Source of the DNA: UBA5078 sp964538025
GTDB lineage: Bacteria; Pseudomonadota; Gammaproteobacteria; Pseudomonadales; Pseudohongiellaceae
NCBI GenBank assembly: GCA_964538025.1
Contig: CAZICZ010000001.1
Span: 365,644 to 429,643 of the forward strand
Reading direction: 5' to 3'
DNA length: 64,000 nucleotides
Below the pieces are notes generated by a model. The model was not told the origin of the DNA and ran no database searches. It was given only the letters and a program-made list of their open reading frames with translations. The position numbers were made by a program, and so were the translations under genes. How positions within the stretch are numbered: position 1 is the first letter of the stretch; every line of letters begins with the position of its first letter. Positions 27,753 through 36,217 of the stretch are shown piece after piece.

Positions 27753-27758
27753 GGAGCT

Positions 27759-27800
27759 AGTGTAGAAAAGTGATGTCGAAAAAGCCTTGATATACATCAT
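27759..27800 (-). promoter_or_regulatory. FNR/Anr box and class II promoter
   Basis: On the minus strand ATGATGTATATCAA (27800-27787) matches the FNR consensus TTGAT-N4-ATCAA at nine of ten fixed positions, read from either strand. TACACT (27764-27759) follows after 22 bp, which places the box at -41.5 and the hexamer at the -10 position. The same hexamer and nearly the same spacing occur at hemN, which supports both. Confidence 0.6.
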
Positions 27801-27824
27801 AGGAATGGCCCACGACAAAAATTT

Positions 27825-28622
27825 TTAGCAGCTGTGTTCCTGCACTTTCGCGACGCGCTTGAGCGCCGCCATGTCGAGGACCTGGATTTCCTTATTGTCG
27901 ACCTTCACGATGTCCTGCTTTTGCAGACGGCTGAACACACGGCTTACCGTTTCGAGTGTCACGCCGAGATAACTGCCGATATCGGCACGCGTCATCGGCA
28001 GACGAAACTCGGTGGACGACAGCTTGCGGCGATGATTACGGCTGGAAATACTCAGCAGCAGAGCTGCCACACGCTCTTCGGCGGCATTGCTGCTCACCAG
28101 CGTGAGCATCTGCTGGTCCTTCACGATTTCCTGTCCCATCAAACGGAAAAACCGCCCCTGAAGAGACGGGATGCGTGCACTCAGCTCTTCCAGCTGATGA
28201 AAGGGAATCTCACAGAACGACCCGGTTTCCAGCGCAATCGCCGAGCTGCTGTGCCGGTTGCTGCTGATGCCGTCCATCCCCATGATTTCGCCGGGCAGGT
28301 ACAAGCCAGTGACCTGCTCGGTGCCGTCCTGCGTTGTTTTAAACGTTTTGAAACTGCCGGCACGGATGGCGTAGATCGACTTGAATTCCTCGCCTTCGCG
28401 GTAGAGGTAATCGCCTTTGCTCAGAGCGCGTCCTCGTTTGACGATTTCGTCGAGGCGCGTAATCTCGGCCGCATCCAATGCGATCGGCAGGCACAACTCC
28501 CCCAGGCGGCATTCACCGCAGGAGATGCTGGGATTGGTGTGACAGGATCGGGCGGAATACGGCAGATCTTTCGCCAGAACGGAGGAGCCAGAAACTGGTT
28601 TTGCGACTGATTTCACGAGCAT
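27825..28622 (-). CDS. fnr: FNR/Anr-type oxygen-sensing transcription regulator
   Basis: This 265-residue regulator senses oxygen through a 4Fe-4S cluster. The N-terminal cysteines C35, C38 and C44 have the Cx2Cx5C spacing of FNR, and the fourth is in ALETGSFCEIPF. The C-terminal helix-turn-helix contains GVTLETVSRVFSRLQK, whose E-SR signature recognises TTGAT half-sites. I start at MLVKSVAK (28622); in-frame ATGs at 28652 and 28679 are alternatives. Its gene follows hemN on the same strand, a linkage common in Pseudomonas-like bacteria. FNR-type sites are visible on both sides of the hemN-fnr pair. Confidence 0.93.
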   Translation of the reverse strand: MLVKSVAKPVSGSSVLAKDLPYSARSCHTNPSISCGECRLGELCLPIALDAAEITRLDEIVKRGRALSKGDYLYREGEEFKSIYAIRAGSFKTFKTTQDGTEQVTGLYLPGEIMGMDGISSNRHSSSAIALETGSFCEIPFHQLEELSARIPSLQGRFFRLMGQEIVKDQQMLTLVSSNAAEERVAALLLSISSRNHRRKLSSTEFRLPMTRADIGSYLGVTLETVSRVFSRLQKQDIVKVDNKEIQVLDMAALKRVAKVQEHSC

Positions 28623-28730
28623 GCCTTCATTGTCGGACCAAATTGGAGGCATTGTAGTCAATTCACGTTGTCTGGGCAAAGCACTGTTTGTATCGAGCAG
28701 GGCGCGCGGGCGATCTGCCGGAGACGGGCA

Positions 28731-30161
28731 TCAAATAACACGCGAAAACAGGGGGCGACCGGGCGTATCTCGCCGCAAGTACTCGTCAAATACCATGCAG
28801 ATCGTGCGCAACAGGAGGCTGCCTTCGGCCGTCACGTAAAGCTTGCCGGGATCACAGCGACTGATCAGGCCGTCGTCTTCAAATTGCTTCAGCTCTGGCA
28901 GAACTGGTGAAAAATGCTCTTCAAAAACAATTTGATACTGGCCTTCGATGCGGGCGATATCGAGGTAGCGATAGCACGAGAGCTGCTGAATGATGTCCCT
29001 TCGCAACACGTCCTCGTCGGTGGATGCCACTCCCTTGACCACCGGCAGCTGATTTTGATCCAGCGCTTGATAGTAGGTGTCCAGCTGCACCGCATTCTGC
29101 ACGAACATCCCGTGCACATTGCTGATGGAGGAGACGCCGAGCCCGATCAGGTCCTCCGCCTTGTGGATCGAATAGCCTTGAAAGTTACGGCACAGGTCCC
29201 CGTTCGCCTGGGCAATCGCCAGAGGATCGTCCGCTTTCACGAAATGGTCCATCCCAATGTACTGGTACCCCGCCTCCGTCAACGTCTTGATCAACAAGGT
29301 GAGCATCTGCAGCTTCAGCGCAGGTTCCGGCAGGTCCTGCGTGGCGATGGCGCGCTGCGCGGCAAACCGCTCCGGCAGATGCGCATAGTTGTAATAGCTG
29401 ATGCGGTCCGGCGAGAGGGCAATCACCTCTTTGAGCGTGCGCTCAATGCTGCCCAGCGTCTGCTTTGGCAAACCATAGATGAGGTCAAAATTCAGAGAAC
29501 CAAAGGCACGGGCGCGGATGTCCTTGACCAGCGACGCAATCATCTCGACGCTTTGTTCGCGGTTGATGGCTTTTTGAACCATCGGGTCAAAATCCTGAAT
29601 GCCGAGGCTGATACGATTGAATCCCAGACCACGAATCAGCTCGATGCGGGCACTGTTTACCGTGCGAGGATCAATTTCGATGGAATAATCCCGCTTGTCG
29701 TCGCGCACCAGATTGAAGTAATGAGAGGTCAGGTGGACCAGCTCCGTCAGCTCTCCGTCGTCAAGAAACGTGGGAGTGCCACCGCCCAGATGCAGTTGCA
29801 TGACAGGGCGCAGGTGCAGCGTGGATTGCAAGCGCAGCAGCGCCATCTCGCGACGCAGATGCTCCAGATACTGACGCACTTTCTCATGGTTGCGGGTAAT
29901 GATCTTGTTGCAGCCACAGTAGTAACAGGGGCTGCTGCAAAAAGGGATATGGATATACAGCGACAGGGGATCGGATGCCTTGCTGGACGACAGCACATCG
30001 AGATAATTGCCCGGGTCCACCGGCCGGAACTGCGTCGCGGGCGGGTAGGAGGTATAGCGCGGCCCCTGCTTGTCATACTTGCGCAGCAGCTCCGCCACCC
30101 GCAGCGAATTGAGGGCGGGTTGTGGGGAAAACGACATCTGTTGGGCAAGTTCTGGGGTCAT
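28731..30161 (-). CDS. hemN: Oxygen-independent coproporphyrinogen III oxidase
   Basis: HemN decarboxylates coproporphyrinogen III anaerobically in haem synthesis as a radical-SAM enzyme. The CxxxCxxC cluster motif is CSSPCYYC in YIHIPFCSSPCYYCGCNK, and PRYTSYPPATQF and HLGGGTPTFL are typical of true HemN rather than HemW. Starts at 30197, 30161 and 30137 are all in frame. The FNR-type promoter just upstream predicts transcription from about 30161-30163, so initiation is at 30161 (nearly leaderless) or 30137 (MSFSPQP), not 30197. Confidence 0.93.
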   Translation of the reverse strand: MTPELAQQMSFSPQPALNSLRVAELLRKYDKQGPRYTSYPPATQFRPVDPGNYLDVLSSSKASDPLSLYIHIPFCSSPCYYCGCNKIITRNHEKVRQYLEHLRREMALLRLQSTLHLRPVMQLHLGGGTPTFLDDGELTELVHLTSHYFNLVRDDKRDYSIEIDPRTVNSARIELIRGLGFNRISLGIQDFDPMVQKAINREQSVEMIASLVKDIRARAFGSLNFDLIYGLPKQTLGSIERTLKEVIALSPDRISYYNYAHLPERFAAQRAIATQDLPEPALKLQMLTLLIKTLTEAGYQYIGMDHFVKADDPLAIAQANGDLCRNFQGYSIHKAEDLIGLGVSSISNVHGMFVQNAVQLDTYYQALDQNQLPVVKGVASTDEDVLRRDIIQQLSCYRYLDIARIEGQYQIVFEEHFSPVLPELKQFEDDGLISRCDPGKLYVTAEGSLLLRTICMVFDEYLRRDTPGRPLFSRVI

Positions 30162-30168
30162 GGGAGGC

Positions 30169-30209
30169 AGTGTAAAACTCCCCCATTGCCCCGCCATGAC
30201 CTAAATCAA
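30169..30209 (-). promoter_or_regulatory. FNR/Anr box and promoter of hemN
   Basis: On the minus strand TTGATTTAGGTCAT (30209-30196) matches the Anr-type site TTGAT-N4-GTCAA at nine of ten fixed positions. TACACT (30174-30169) follows after 21 bp, fitting class II activation with a start near 30161-30163. Anaerobic activation of hemN by Anr/FNR is known in Pseudomonas, and the regulator gene itself is the next gene downstream. Confidence 0.65.
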
Positions 30210-30290
30210 GAAAACCCGGATGACCCGGCTCTGCAATGAAAAGGAGTGCGCGAAGACTGACCGAAACGGCTCTCCCGCCTTTTTCTCCCT

Positions 30291-30326
30291 AAAAAAAGGG
30301 CGCCCGCACCTGCGCGTGACGCCCTT
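30291..30326 (-). terminator. Intrinsic terminator after the NHL-repeat gene
   Basis: On the minus strand AAGGGCG (30326-30320) pairs with CGCCCTT (30302-30296), and the pairing runs into a T7 tract (30297-30291). It lies 24 bp after the stop codon of the NHL gene at 30350 and upstream of hemN, insulating the two. Confidence 0.65.
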
Positions 30327-30349
30327 CGGGTTCATGCAAATCACTGCGC

Positions 30350-31504
30350 TCAGTCGATCAGACGCGGGATAAATTTGGTCACGCCCTGAATCGGACCGAC
30401 CTCGCCGGCATAGACATTGCCATGCCTGTCCACCGTGACCCCTTCGCCCATGGAGCCAAAGCCGCCCATGCCTGACGCGCGCTCCGACATGTGCTCGGGC
30501 ACATAGTATTTGACCTCGCCGGTGCGGGCGCTGCCTACACGCAGCCCCTTGCGCCAGCCCGGGTTGTAGTTCGGATCGGACTCGCTGTCGATCGCATAGA
30601 GCGTGTCATCGGGGGCGATATACAGCCCGCTGATGCGGCTGAACTGATACCAGGTGTCCAGATGATTGCCTTCCTGATCAAAAATCTGGATGCGGCGGTT
30701 GCCCCGGTCGGCCACAAATAGGCGTCCCTGAGAATCGAAGTCCAGGGAGTGCGGCGAGCGCAGCTGCCCATCCTCGAAGCCCCATTCACCGAAACTCTTG
30801 ATGAAGGTGCCATCCGGCGCGAACTTGGAAATACGGCTCTTGGAATCCGGGCCTGGCGCATCCTGGAACTGGGCACCGTGGGTCTCTGCCACATAGATGC
30901 TGCCATCGGGGCCAATCACCACATCGTTGGGGTCCGTGAAACGGTTGGGGGGATCCCCCGCCTCTCCCGGCGTTCCCAGCGTCATCAGCAGTTCCCCGGT
31001 GGGGCTGAACTTGAGCACCGTGTGCCCTTTGCCGGCAGCGTCAGGAAACTGCGCCAGCTCTTGGGCAGTGGCAGACCGGGAGTCGACGACCCAGACATTG
31101 CCCTGGGAGTCCACGTCCATGCCGTGCGGCCACATGATCAGGCCAGCCCCGAAGCTGGTCACCACATTGCCCTGCGCATCAAGCTTGACGATCGGGTCGA
31201 CCGTTGACCCGGCACAGGAGTTCGCGCCGCAGCGGTCCCCGATCCAGACGCTTTCGCCGTCGATATCGATGTTGATCGCACTGACCGAGCCCCAGGTGCG
31301 GCCGGCGGGTGGCGTGCTCCAGTTGCGGACGGTTTCATAGGGGTTGGGCAAATTATTCACCGGCGGCACATTCGCATGTTCCGCCGGACCGATGGCGCCG
31401 CGCTGGGCAGTCGCCAAGGAAGAGGCTCCCAGCAGCACGGCGGCCGTGAGCGTCAGGCGGACGGCATTGCCGAACGGAAGTGAAGGCAGGAAATGGGTAG
31501 TCAT
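30350..31504 (-). CDS. Secreted NHL-repeat beta-propeller protein
   Basis: This 384-residue protein has a signal peptide (LTLTAAVLLGASSLATAQ) and about five to six NHL repeats. Typical segments are WPHGMDVDSQGNVWVVD, DPNDVVIGPDGSIYVAETHG, SPHSLDFDSQGRLFVADRGNRRIQIFD and VTVDRHGNVYAGEV. It is related to the peptidyl-alpha-hydroxyglycine lyase-like propellers found in many environmental bacteria; enzymatic activity is not demonstrated by the sequence. The start at 31504 has AGGA upstream. An ATG four codons earlier is also possible. It stands alone with its own terminator. Confidence 0.8.
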   Translation of the reverse strand: MTTHFLPSLPFGNAVRLTLTAAVLLGASSLATAQRGAIGPAEHANVPPVNNLPNPYETVRNWSTPPAGRTWGSVSAINIDIDGESVWIGDRCGANSCAGSTVDPIVKLDAQGNVVTSFGAGLIMWPHGMDVDSQGNVWVVDSRSATAQELAQFPDAAGKGHTVLKFSPTGELLMTLGTPGEAGDPPNRFTDPNDVVIGPDGSIYVAETHGAQFQDAPGPDSKSRISKFAPDGTFIKSFGEWGFEDGQLRSPHSLDFDSQGRLFVADRGNRRIQIFDQEGNHLDTWYQFSRISGLYIAPDDTLYAIDSESDPNYNPGWRKGLRVGSARTGEVKYYVPEHMSERASGMGGFGSMGEGVTVDRHGNVYAGEVGPIQGVTKFIPRLID

Positions 31505-31719
31505 CGCGTTCCTCATTTTTGTAGGGGTTATCAGGGAGCTTGACCCGCACGACAGCGGAGAACTGTCCCGTTGGCAGCGGTGGGCCAGAACCTTGACCTG
31601 TGACTAAGAAATTGTCAATCCTGATCCATCGCAAGTCATATCAGCGCACAGTCCGGTAGATTCGCCTTTTTGACCCGATCACTTGCACAAAAATTACACA
31701 GGTCTACACTCCTAGCCAA

Positions 31720-32718
31720 ATGAAAAAAAACGCGCCCAGCCCCTTACTGCAGCGCGCCGCCCTGAGAAATGCCATTTTTCTGTTCGTCCTTGGCAGCGTG
31801 GCCGCCGGTGCACTGCTCCTCCCCTTCGATCTTCATGTCGAACACTCCCGTTTTGAACTGCTACACCAGCTGTTGGAAAGCATCGGTATTTTCCTGGCTC
31901 TGCTCATATTCTTTTTAGGCCTGATCCCGCTGGAAGGGCGGCGCACCTCTCGCAGTGCGCTGTTTACGGGGACATTCCTGTGCGTCGCGATGATGGAAAT
32001 GGCCCACATCCTGACCTATGGCTTCAGCGCGACCTCCGTGAATGAGGCCCCTGCGCCGCTCAGCATGCACTTTGCAGTGGCGTCTCAATGCTTCGCCAGC
32101 CTCGCCATGGTGATCGCCATTTTCGGCGTGACACGGCCTATTACCCTGCCGCGGGCATATGCCATATCAGGCGGCTTTTTCGTCGTCGCGCTGGTCGCGC
32201 TGTTTGTCATCCCGACTCTCACACCACTCATTGAGCGTGCAAGCCCCTCTGCGGTCAGTGCCAGCCACTCAGCCTTTCAGGTGATCCGCTCAGGGGGCCT
32301 GGTCGCTATCGGCATCGTCCTGTGGCGCCGGGACCTTAGCCGCCAACCACTCGCGTTCAGTGTGTCCAGTGCGTCGTTTCTTCTCGCCATGTCGGCCATT
32401 CTCTTTGCCGTCACACAGCATGAAATCGACCTGTCGGGTCTTCTGGAACACCTCTACAAGCTGGCGGCCTACGCGCTACTGCTCCGTGTTGCGATGATGA
32501 CGCTTGTCCAGATGCCCTTCATTGAAATCAATCATTTGAATGACCGTTACGAGTCCACCCTCCACGCGTTGCCCGATCAGGTCTTCGAGGTGGGAGAAGA
32601 TGGCGTCGTACTGCAGCATCATGCCGGAAGTGCGGTCATCCCATTTAGTGACGCCAATGCCAATCTCGTCGGCAAACCATTGTCTGCGTTTCTCCCGCCT
32701 GCGGCGCTGAGCGCCTAG
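31720..32718 (+). CDS. MASE3-type membrane sensor, N-terminal half of a split GGDEF-EAL gene
   Basis: This 332-codon segment encodes seven to eight transmembrane helices of the MASE3 sensor type followed by the first part of a PAS domain (STLHALPDQVFEVGEDG). It ends at an in-frame TAG (32716-32718). The same frame continues without another stop to 35457 through the rest of the PAS domain and the enzymatic domains, so this is the front half of one ancestral gene. As annotated it would yield a membrane protein with no output domain. Confidence 0.75.
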   Translation: MKKNAPSPLLQRAALRNAIFLFVLGSVAAGALLLPFDLHVEHSRFELLHQLLESIGIFLALLIFFLGLIPLEGRRTSRSALFTGTFLCVAMMEMAHILTYGFSATSVNEAPAPLSMHFAVASQCFASLAMVIAIFGVTRPITLPRAYAISGGFFVVALVALFVIPTLTPLIERASPSAVSASHSAFQVIRSGGLVAIGIVLWRRDLSRQPLAFSVSSASFLLAMSAILFAVTQHEIDLSGLLEHLYKLAAYALLLRVAMMTLVQMPFIEINHLNDRYESTLHALPDQVFEVGEDGVVLQHHAGSAVIPFSDANANLVGKPLSAFLPPAALSA

Positions 32719-32778
32719 CAGCAAAGTGTCGAGGCCTGTCGCTCGGCGGGCAAAAGTTATGGCCTGCAGTTTTCCTTA

Positions 32779-35457
32779 ATGACCGACGAGGGAGAGCGCC
32801 GTTTCGAGATTTCCGGTTCCGCGCTTTCCCTGCGGAAAAAGAAAAAACATTTCATCCTGATCGTGCGCGATATCTCAGAGCGCTACGCGCTCGTTCAGCG
32901 CCTGGAAGCCCTGCTTGCCCTGACTAAAAACAGCGCGGCGCTGAATGAGCAAGAGATCGCCAGAGCGGGGCTTGATGCCCTGGAAGCCCTGACACATAGC
33001 AAAATCGGCTTTCTGCATTTTTTAAGTGAAGACGAGCGCGAGATCGAACTGTTTGCCTGGAGCACGGCGACCGAGGCGCACTACTGCAATGCCAAGTTTG
33101 ACGAACATTACCCCCTGCGCTCCGCCGGTCTGTGGGCAGATTGCGTGCGCACCCGGGCACCCGTGGTGATCAACGACTACGAGAGCGCCCCCGGCAAACA
33201 CGGATTGCCGGAGGGGCACTCTCCCCTGCAGCGCCTCATCAGCGTCCCGGTCTTCGACGGGACACGGGTGGCCATGATTGTCGGCGTGGGGAATGCCGAG
33301 ACACCCTACAATGACACCAGTATCGGCGTCGTCGAGCTGTTTGCCTCGGAGCTGTACCAGATCATCCAACGTCAGCGCGCCAATCGCCAGCTCGAAAAGA
33401 CCCGCGTCATGATGGCCAGCGCGCTGGAGAACCTGCCGGTAGGGATTGCCATCCTGCGCATGCAGGGTGAGCTTCGCTTTGAATATTTCAACGAGCGCTT
33501 TCCTGCCATTTATGACGTCGCCCCCGCTGTCGTTACGACCCTCGACTCCTTTGTCACTGCAGCATTCGAAACCGCCGAGGAGCGCAACTCCCTGCTCGAA
33601 CCCATGGGCGCGGATGTGGATAGCGGCGATCCACAACGCTATCACTGGGAAAGGCTTCCCATTCGCAGACACGGCAAACCAACACGCTATGTCAACGTGA
33701 AACTCGCGCCGATTCCCCGCACGGACCTCGCGGTCATTCAGGTAGAAGATGTCACCGACGAGATGAGGAATGAAGAGCAAGACCGCATTGCAGCCGCCGC
33801 ATTCTCGTCTCAGGAAGGCATCATCATTACCGATGCGCACTCGCGCATTCTGCGTGTCAACAGCGCCTTTGAGCGCCAAAGCGGCTATAGCGCCGAGGAG
33901 TTGATCGGAAAAACCCCGGCCATTTTGAGCTCCGGCGCGCAAGACGAGGCCTTTTACAAAGCCCTGTGGCGATCATTGCGCGAACAGGGTGTCTGGCGCG
34001 GGGAAATCAGCAACAAGACCAAATCGGGCGTCACTGTGCCCATGTCGCTGACGGTGTCTGCCGTACGCGACCGGGACGGCAATATTACGCATTACGTGGG
34101 CGATTATCTGGACCTCAGCTTGTTAAAGACTGCGGAAGAGACCATTACCCGACTCTCCTACTTCGACACCCTGACAGGTTTGCCTAACCGGGAAAACCTG
34201 AAATCGGCACTGACAGCGCGCCTCATCAACACAGAGGCACCTTGTTACTCGGGCGCACTCATGATCGATCTGGACAATTTCAAGATCATCAATGAAACCC
34301 TGGGGCATACCGCGGGCGACATGCTGCTGCTGCAGATTGCCAAACGCATTCAGGCATCGGTGCGTGAAGGCGATACGGTCGCCCGCTACGGCGGCGACGA
34401 GTTTGTGGTTCTGCTCAATCGCCTCGGGCCCTCCCCTGAGGAGGCCTCCCTCAAGATCCAGTTGGTGGCACAGGCCATTCTTGGCACACTAGATGACACT
34501 TATTTTGTGGAAGAAAGACCCTATTTTTCCACCTGCAGTATCGGGGCCACGCTCATTGAACCTGGCACGTCCGACATGCAGGAAATTTTCAAACAACTGG
34601 ATATCGCGCTGTCAGAGGCCAAAACGGAGGGCCGCAATCAGTTGCGCTTCTTTGACAGCGGCCTGCAGGAGAGCTTGAACCGGCAAGCCCAAATGCAGCA
34701 CGAGCTGCGCGTGGCGCTGCAGGAACATCAATTTGAACTGTATTACCAGCCACAGCTCAATATTGTCGGCGAGATGGTGGGGGCAGAGGGTCTTTTGCGC
34801 TGGAATCATCCGACTCGCGGCCTGTTGTCGCCCAAGGACTTTTTGCCCTTGGCAGAGGAAATCCAGCTGATGATCGAGATCGGTGATGAGGTGCTGGCAC
34901 TCGGGATGGCGCAACTGCATGCCTGGCAGCAGAAGCCCCACACGAAGCATCTGAAACTCAGCCTGAACATCACCGTCGATCAGTTTTATGAGGAACGGTT
35001 TGAAACCGATCTGAAGGCACTGCTGAAGCAGCATGAGATCAGCCCGCGGTCGCTGATGCTGGAGTTCACGGAATCGATGCTGCTGGGGGATGTTGCGCTG
35101 GCACGCGAAAAGATCGGCCGCTTGAACGAGGCCGATCTGGAATTTGCCATCGATGATTTCGGGACCGGCTATTCATCGCTTTCCTATCTCAGCACCCTGC
35201 CAATGAACCAGCTCAAGATTGACCAGTCCTTCGTCCGCAATATTGGCAAGGTGGACACCGATGGCATGATCGTGCGCACCATCATCGACATGGCGCACGC
35301 GCTGAAAATGGAGGTGATCGCCGAGGGGGTGGAAACGGAGGTGCAGCACCGTTATCTGCTGGAACAGGGCTGCGGGATGTTCCAGGGATTTCTTTTCAGC
35401 AAGCCACTGCCCATTGCGCAATTTGCCCGATACGCCAAATCACACTCCCCGCACTGA
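32779..35457 (+). CDS. GAF-PAS-GGDEF-EAL cyclic-di-GMP protein, C-terminal part of the split gene
   Basis: This 892-residue part contains the rest of a PAS domain, a GAF domain (about 60-200, EALTHSKIGFLHFLSEDE), one or two further PAS domains (to about 450), and a GGDEF domain with an intact RYGGDEFVVLL active site. An EAL domain follows with EGLLRW, LEFTES, IDDFGTGYSS, LKIDQSFV and AEGVET. All the catalytic residues I can recognise for cyclic-di-GMP synthesis and hydrolysis are kept. It is in frame with the upstream membrane part, interrupted only by TAG at 32716. The first available ATG lacks a ribosome-binding site, so separate expression is doubtful. Readthrough or restart would be needed for a working protein. 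Confidence 0.8.
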   Translation: MTDEGERRFEISGSALSLRKKKKHFILIVRDISERYALVQRLEALLALTKNSAALNEQEIARAGLDALEALTHSKIGFLHFLSEDEREIELFAWSTATEAHYCNAKFDEHYPLRSAGLWADCVRTRAPVVINDYESAPGKHGLPEGHSPLQRLISVPVFDGTRVAMIVGVGNAETPYNDTSIGVVELFASELYQIIQRQRANRQLEKTRVMMASALENLPVGIAILRMQGELRFEYFNERFPAIYDVAPAVVTTLDSFVTAAFETAEERNSLLEPMGADVDSGDPQRYHWERLPIRRHGKPTRYVNVKLAPIPRTDLAVIQVEDVTDEMRNEEQDRIAAAAFSSQEGIIITDAHSRILRVNSAFERQSGYSAEELIGKTPAILSSGAQDEAFYKALWRSLREQGVWRGEISNKTKSGVTVPMSLTVSAVRDRDGNITHYVGDYLDLSLLKTAEETITRLSYFDTLTGLPNRENLKSALTARLINTEAPCYSGALMIDLDNFKIINETLGHTAGDMLLLQIAKRIQASVREGDTVARYGGDEFVVLLNRLGPSPEEASLKIQLVAQAILGTLDDTYFVEERPYFSTCSIGATLIEPGTSDMQEIFKQLDIALSEAKTEGRNQLRFFDSGLQESLNRQAQMQHELRVALQEHQFELYYQPQLNIVGEMVGAEGLLRWNHPTRGLLSPKDFLPLAEEIQLMIEIGDEVLALGMAQLHAWQQKPHTKHLKLSLNITVDQFYEERFETDLKALLKQHEISPRSLMLEFTESMLLGDVALAREKIGRLNEADLEFAIDDFGTGYSSLSYLSTLPMNQLKIDQSFVRNIGKVDTDGMIVRTIIDMAHALKMEVIAEGVETEVQHRYLLEQGCGMFQGFLFSKPLPIAQFARYAKSHSPH

Positions 35458-35479
35458 TCCTTCACGTCGCCTGCGCGGA

Positions 35480-36217
35480 TCAGCGTCTGGCCAGCTCGTA
35501 GGCACAGATTCCCGCCACCATGGCCACGTTCAGGGATTCGATATCCCCGCTTCCTTCGATGCTGAATGCCTGCGCCTTCATCTGCAGCAAGGCGTCACGT
35601 GGCACTCCCCGCGCTTCGTTGCCGAACACCAGCACATCGCTGGCATGGAACGCGTCGTCCTGAAGCGGCTTGCCCTGCATGTCGAGGCTCGCAATGCGAG
35701 CGTATCGCGTGGGAAGTTCCGTCAGTGCGACATCCACTTCCACGGGCACATGGAAAATGGCGCCCATGCTGGCGCGCACCACTTTGGGATTAAAAGGGTC
35801 TACCGAGCCCGGGCTGAGCAAACACCGCGTGTGGCCGAACCAGGCCAGCGTGCGCAGGACGGTGCCGAGATTGCCCGGGTCCTGCAATTCATGAAAGTAA
35901 AACGCGCGCGGATGGGTGGCGTTCTCCTGCGGTGACAGAACCGCCGCGAGGGGAACAAGCGCGATCATGCCCTGCGGTGATTGGGTGTCGCTGATTTTAG
36001 CCATCTGCGCGGCGCTAAGGCGTTGAATCGGAAACAGGTCCGTAGGCGCCGCTATGCCGTCACTCAGATACAGGATGGCCTCTCGCAGCGCCGGCCGATG
36101 TCCCGCTGCGCGCGCCAGTTCTTGCACCAGATGTTCGCCCTCCGCGAGAAAAAACCCCATTTCCGCGCGGTACTTTTTGTGCTGCAAGCGTTTTAGTGAC
36201 TCAATGCTCAGGGTCAT
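35480..36217 (-). CDS. TrmH/SpoU-family RNA 2'-O-methyltransferase
   Basis: This 245-residue SPOUT methyltransferase has an N-terminal RNA-binding region (IESLKRLQHKKYRAEMGFFLAEG) and the knotted catalytic domain with HELQDPGNLGTVLRTLAWFG, SMGAIFHVPV, VFGNEARGVP and the C-terminal GDIESLNVAMVAGICAYE. It probably modifies rRNA or tRNA; the target cannot be read. Its ATG overlaps the stop of the upstream FAD protein gene (ATGA). Confidence 0.88.
   Translation of the reverse strand: MTLSIESLKRLQHKKYRAEMGFFLAEGEHLVQELARAAGHRPALREAILYLSDGIAAPTDLFPIQRLSAAQMAKISDTQSPQGMIALVPLAAVLSPQENATHPRAFYFHELQDPGNLGTVLRTLAWFGHTRCLLSPGSVDPFNPKVVRASMGAIFHVPVEVDVALTELPTRYARIASLDMQGKPLQDDAFHASDVLVFGNEARGVPRDALLQMKAQAFSIEGSGDIESLNVAMVAGICAYELARR

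Noticed and set aside
31720..35457. Treating the amber-split gene as two independent genes
   Set aside because: Both parts share one frame, and a single PAS domain spans the stop codon; the second part has no ribosome-binding site at its first ATG.
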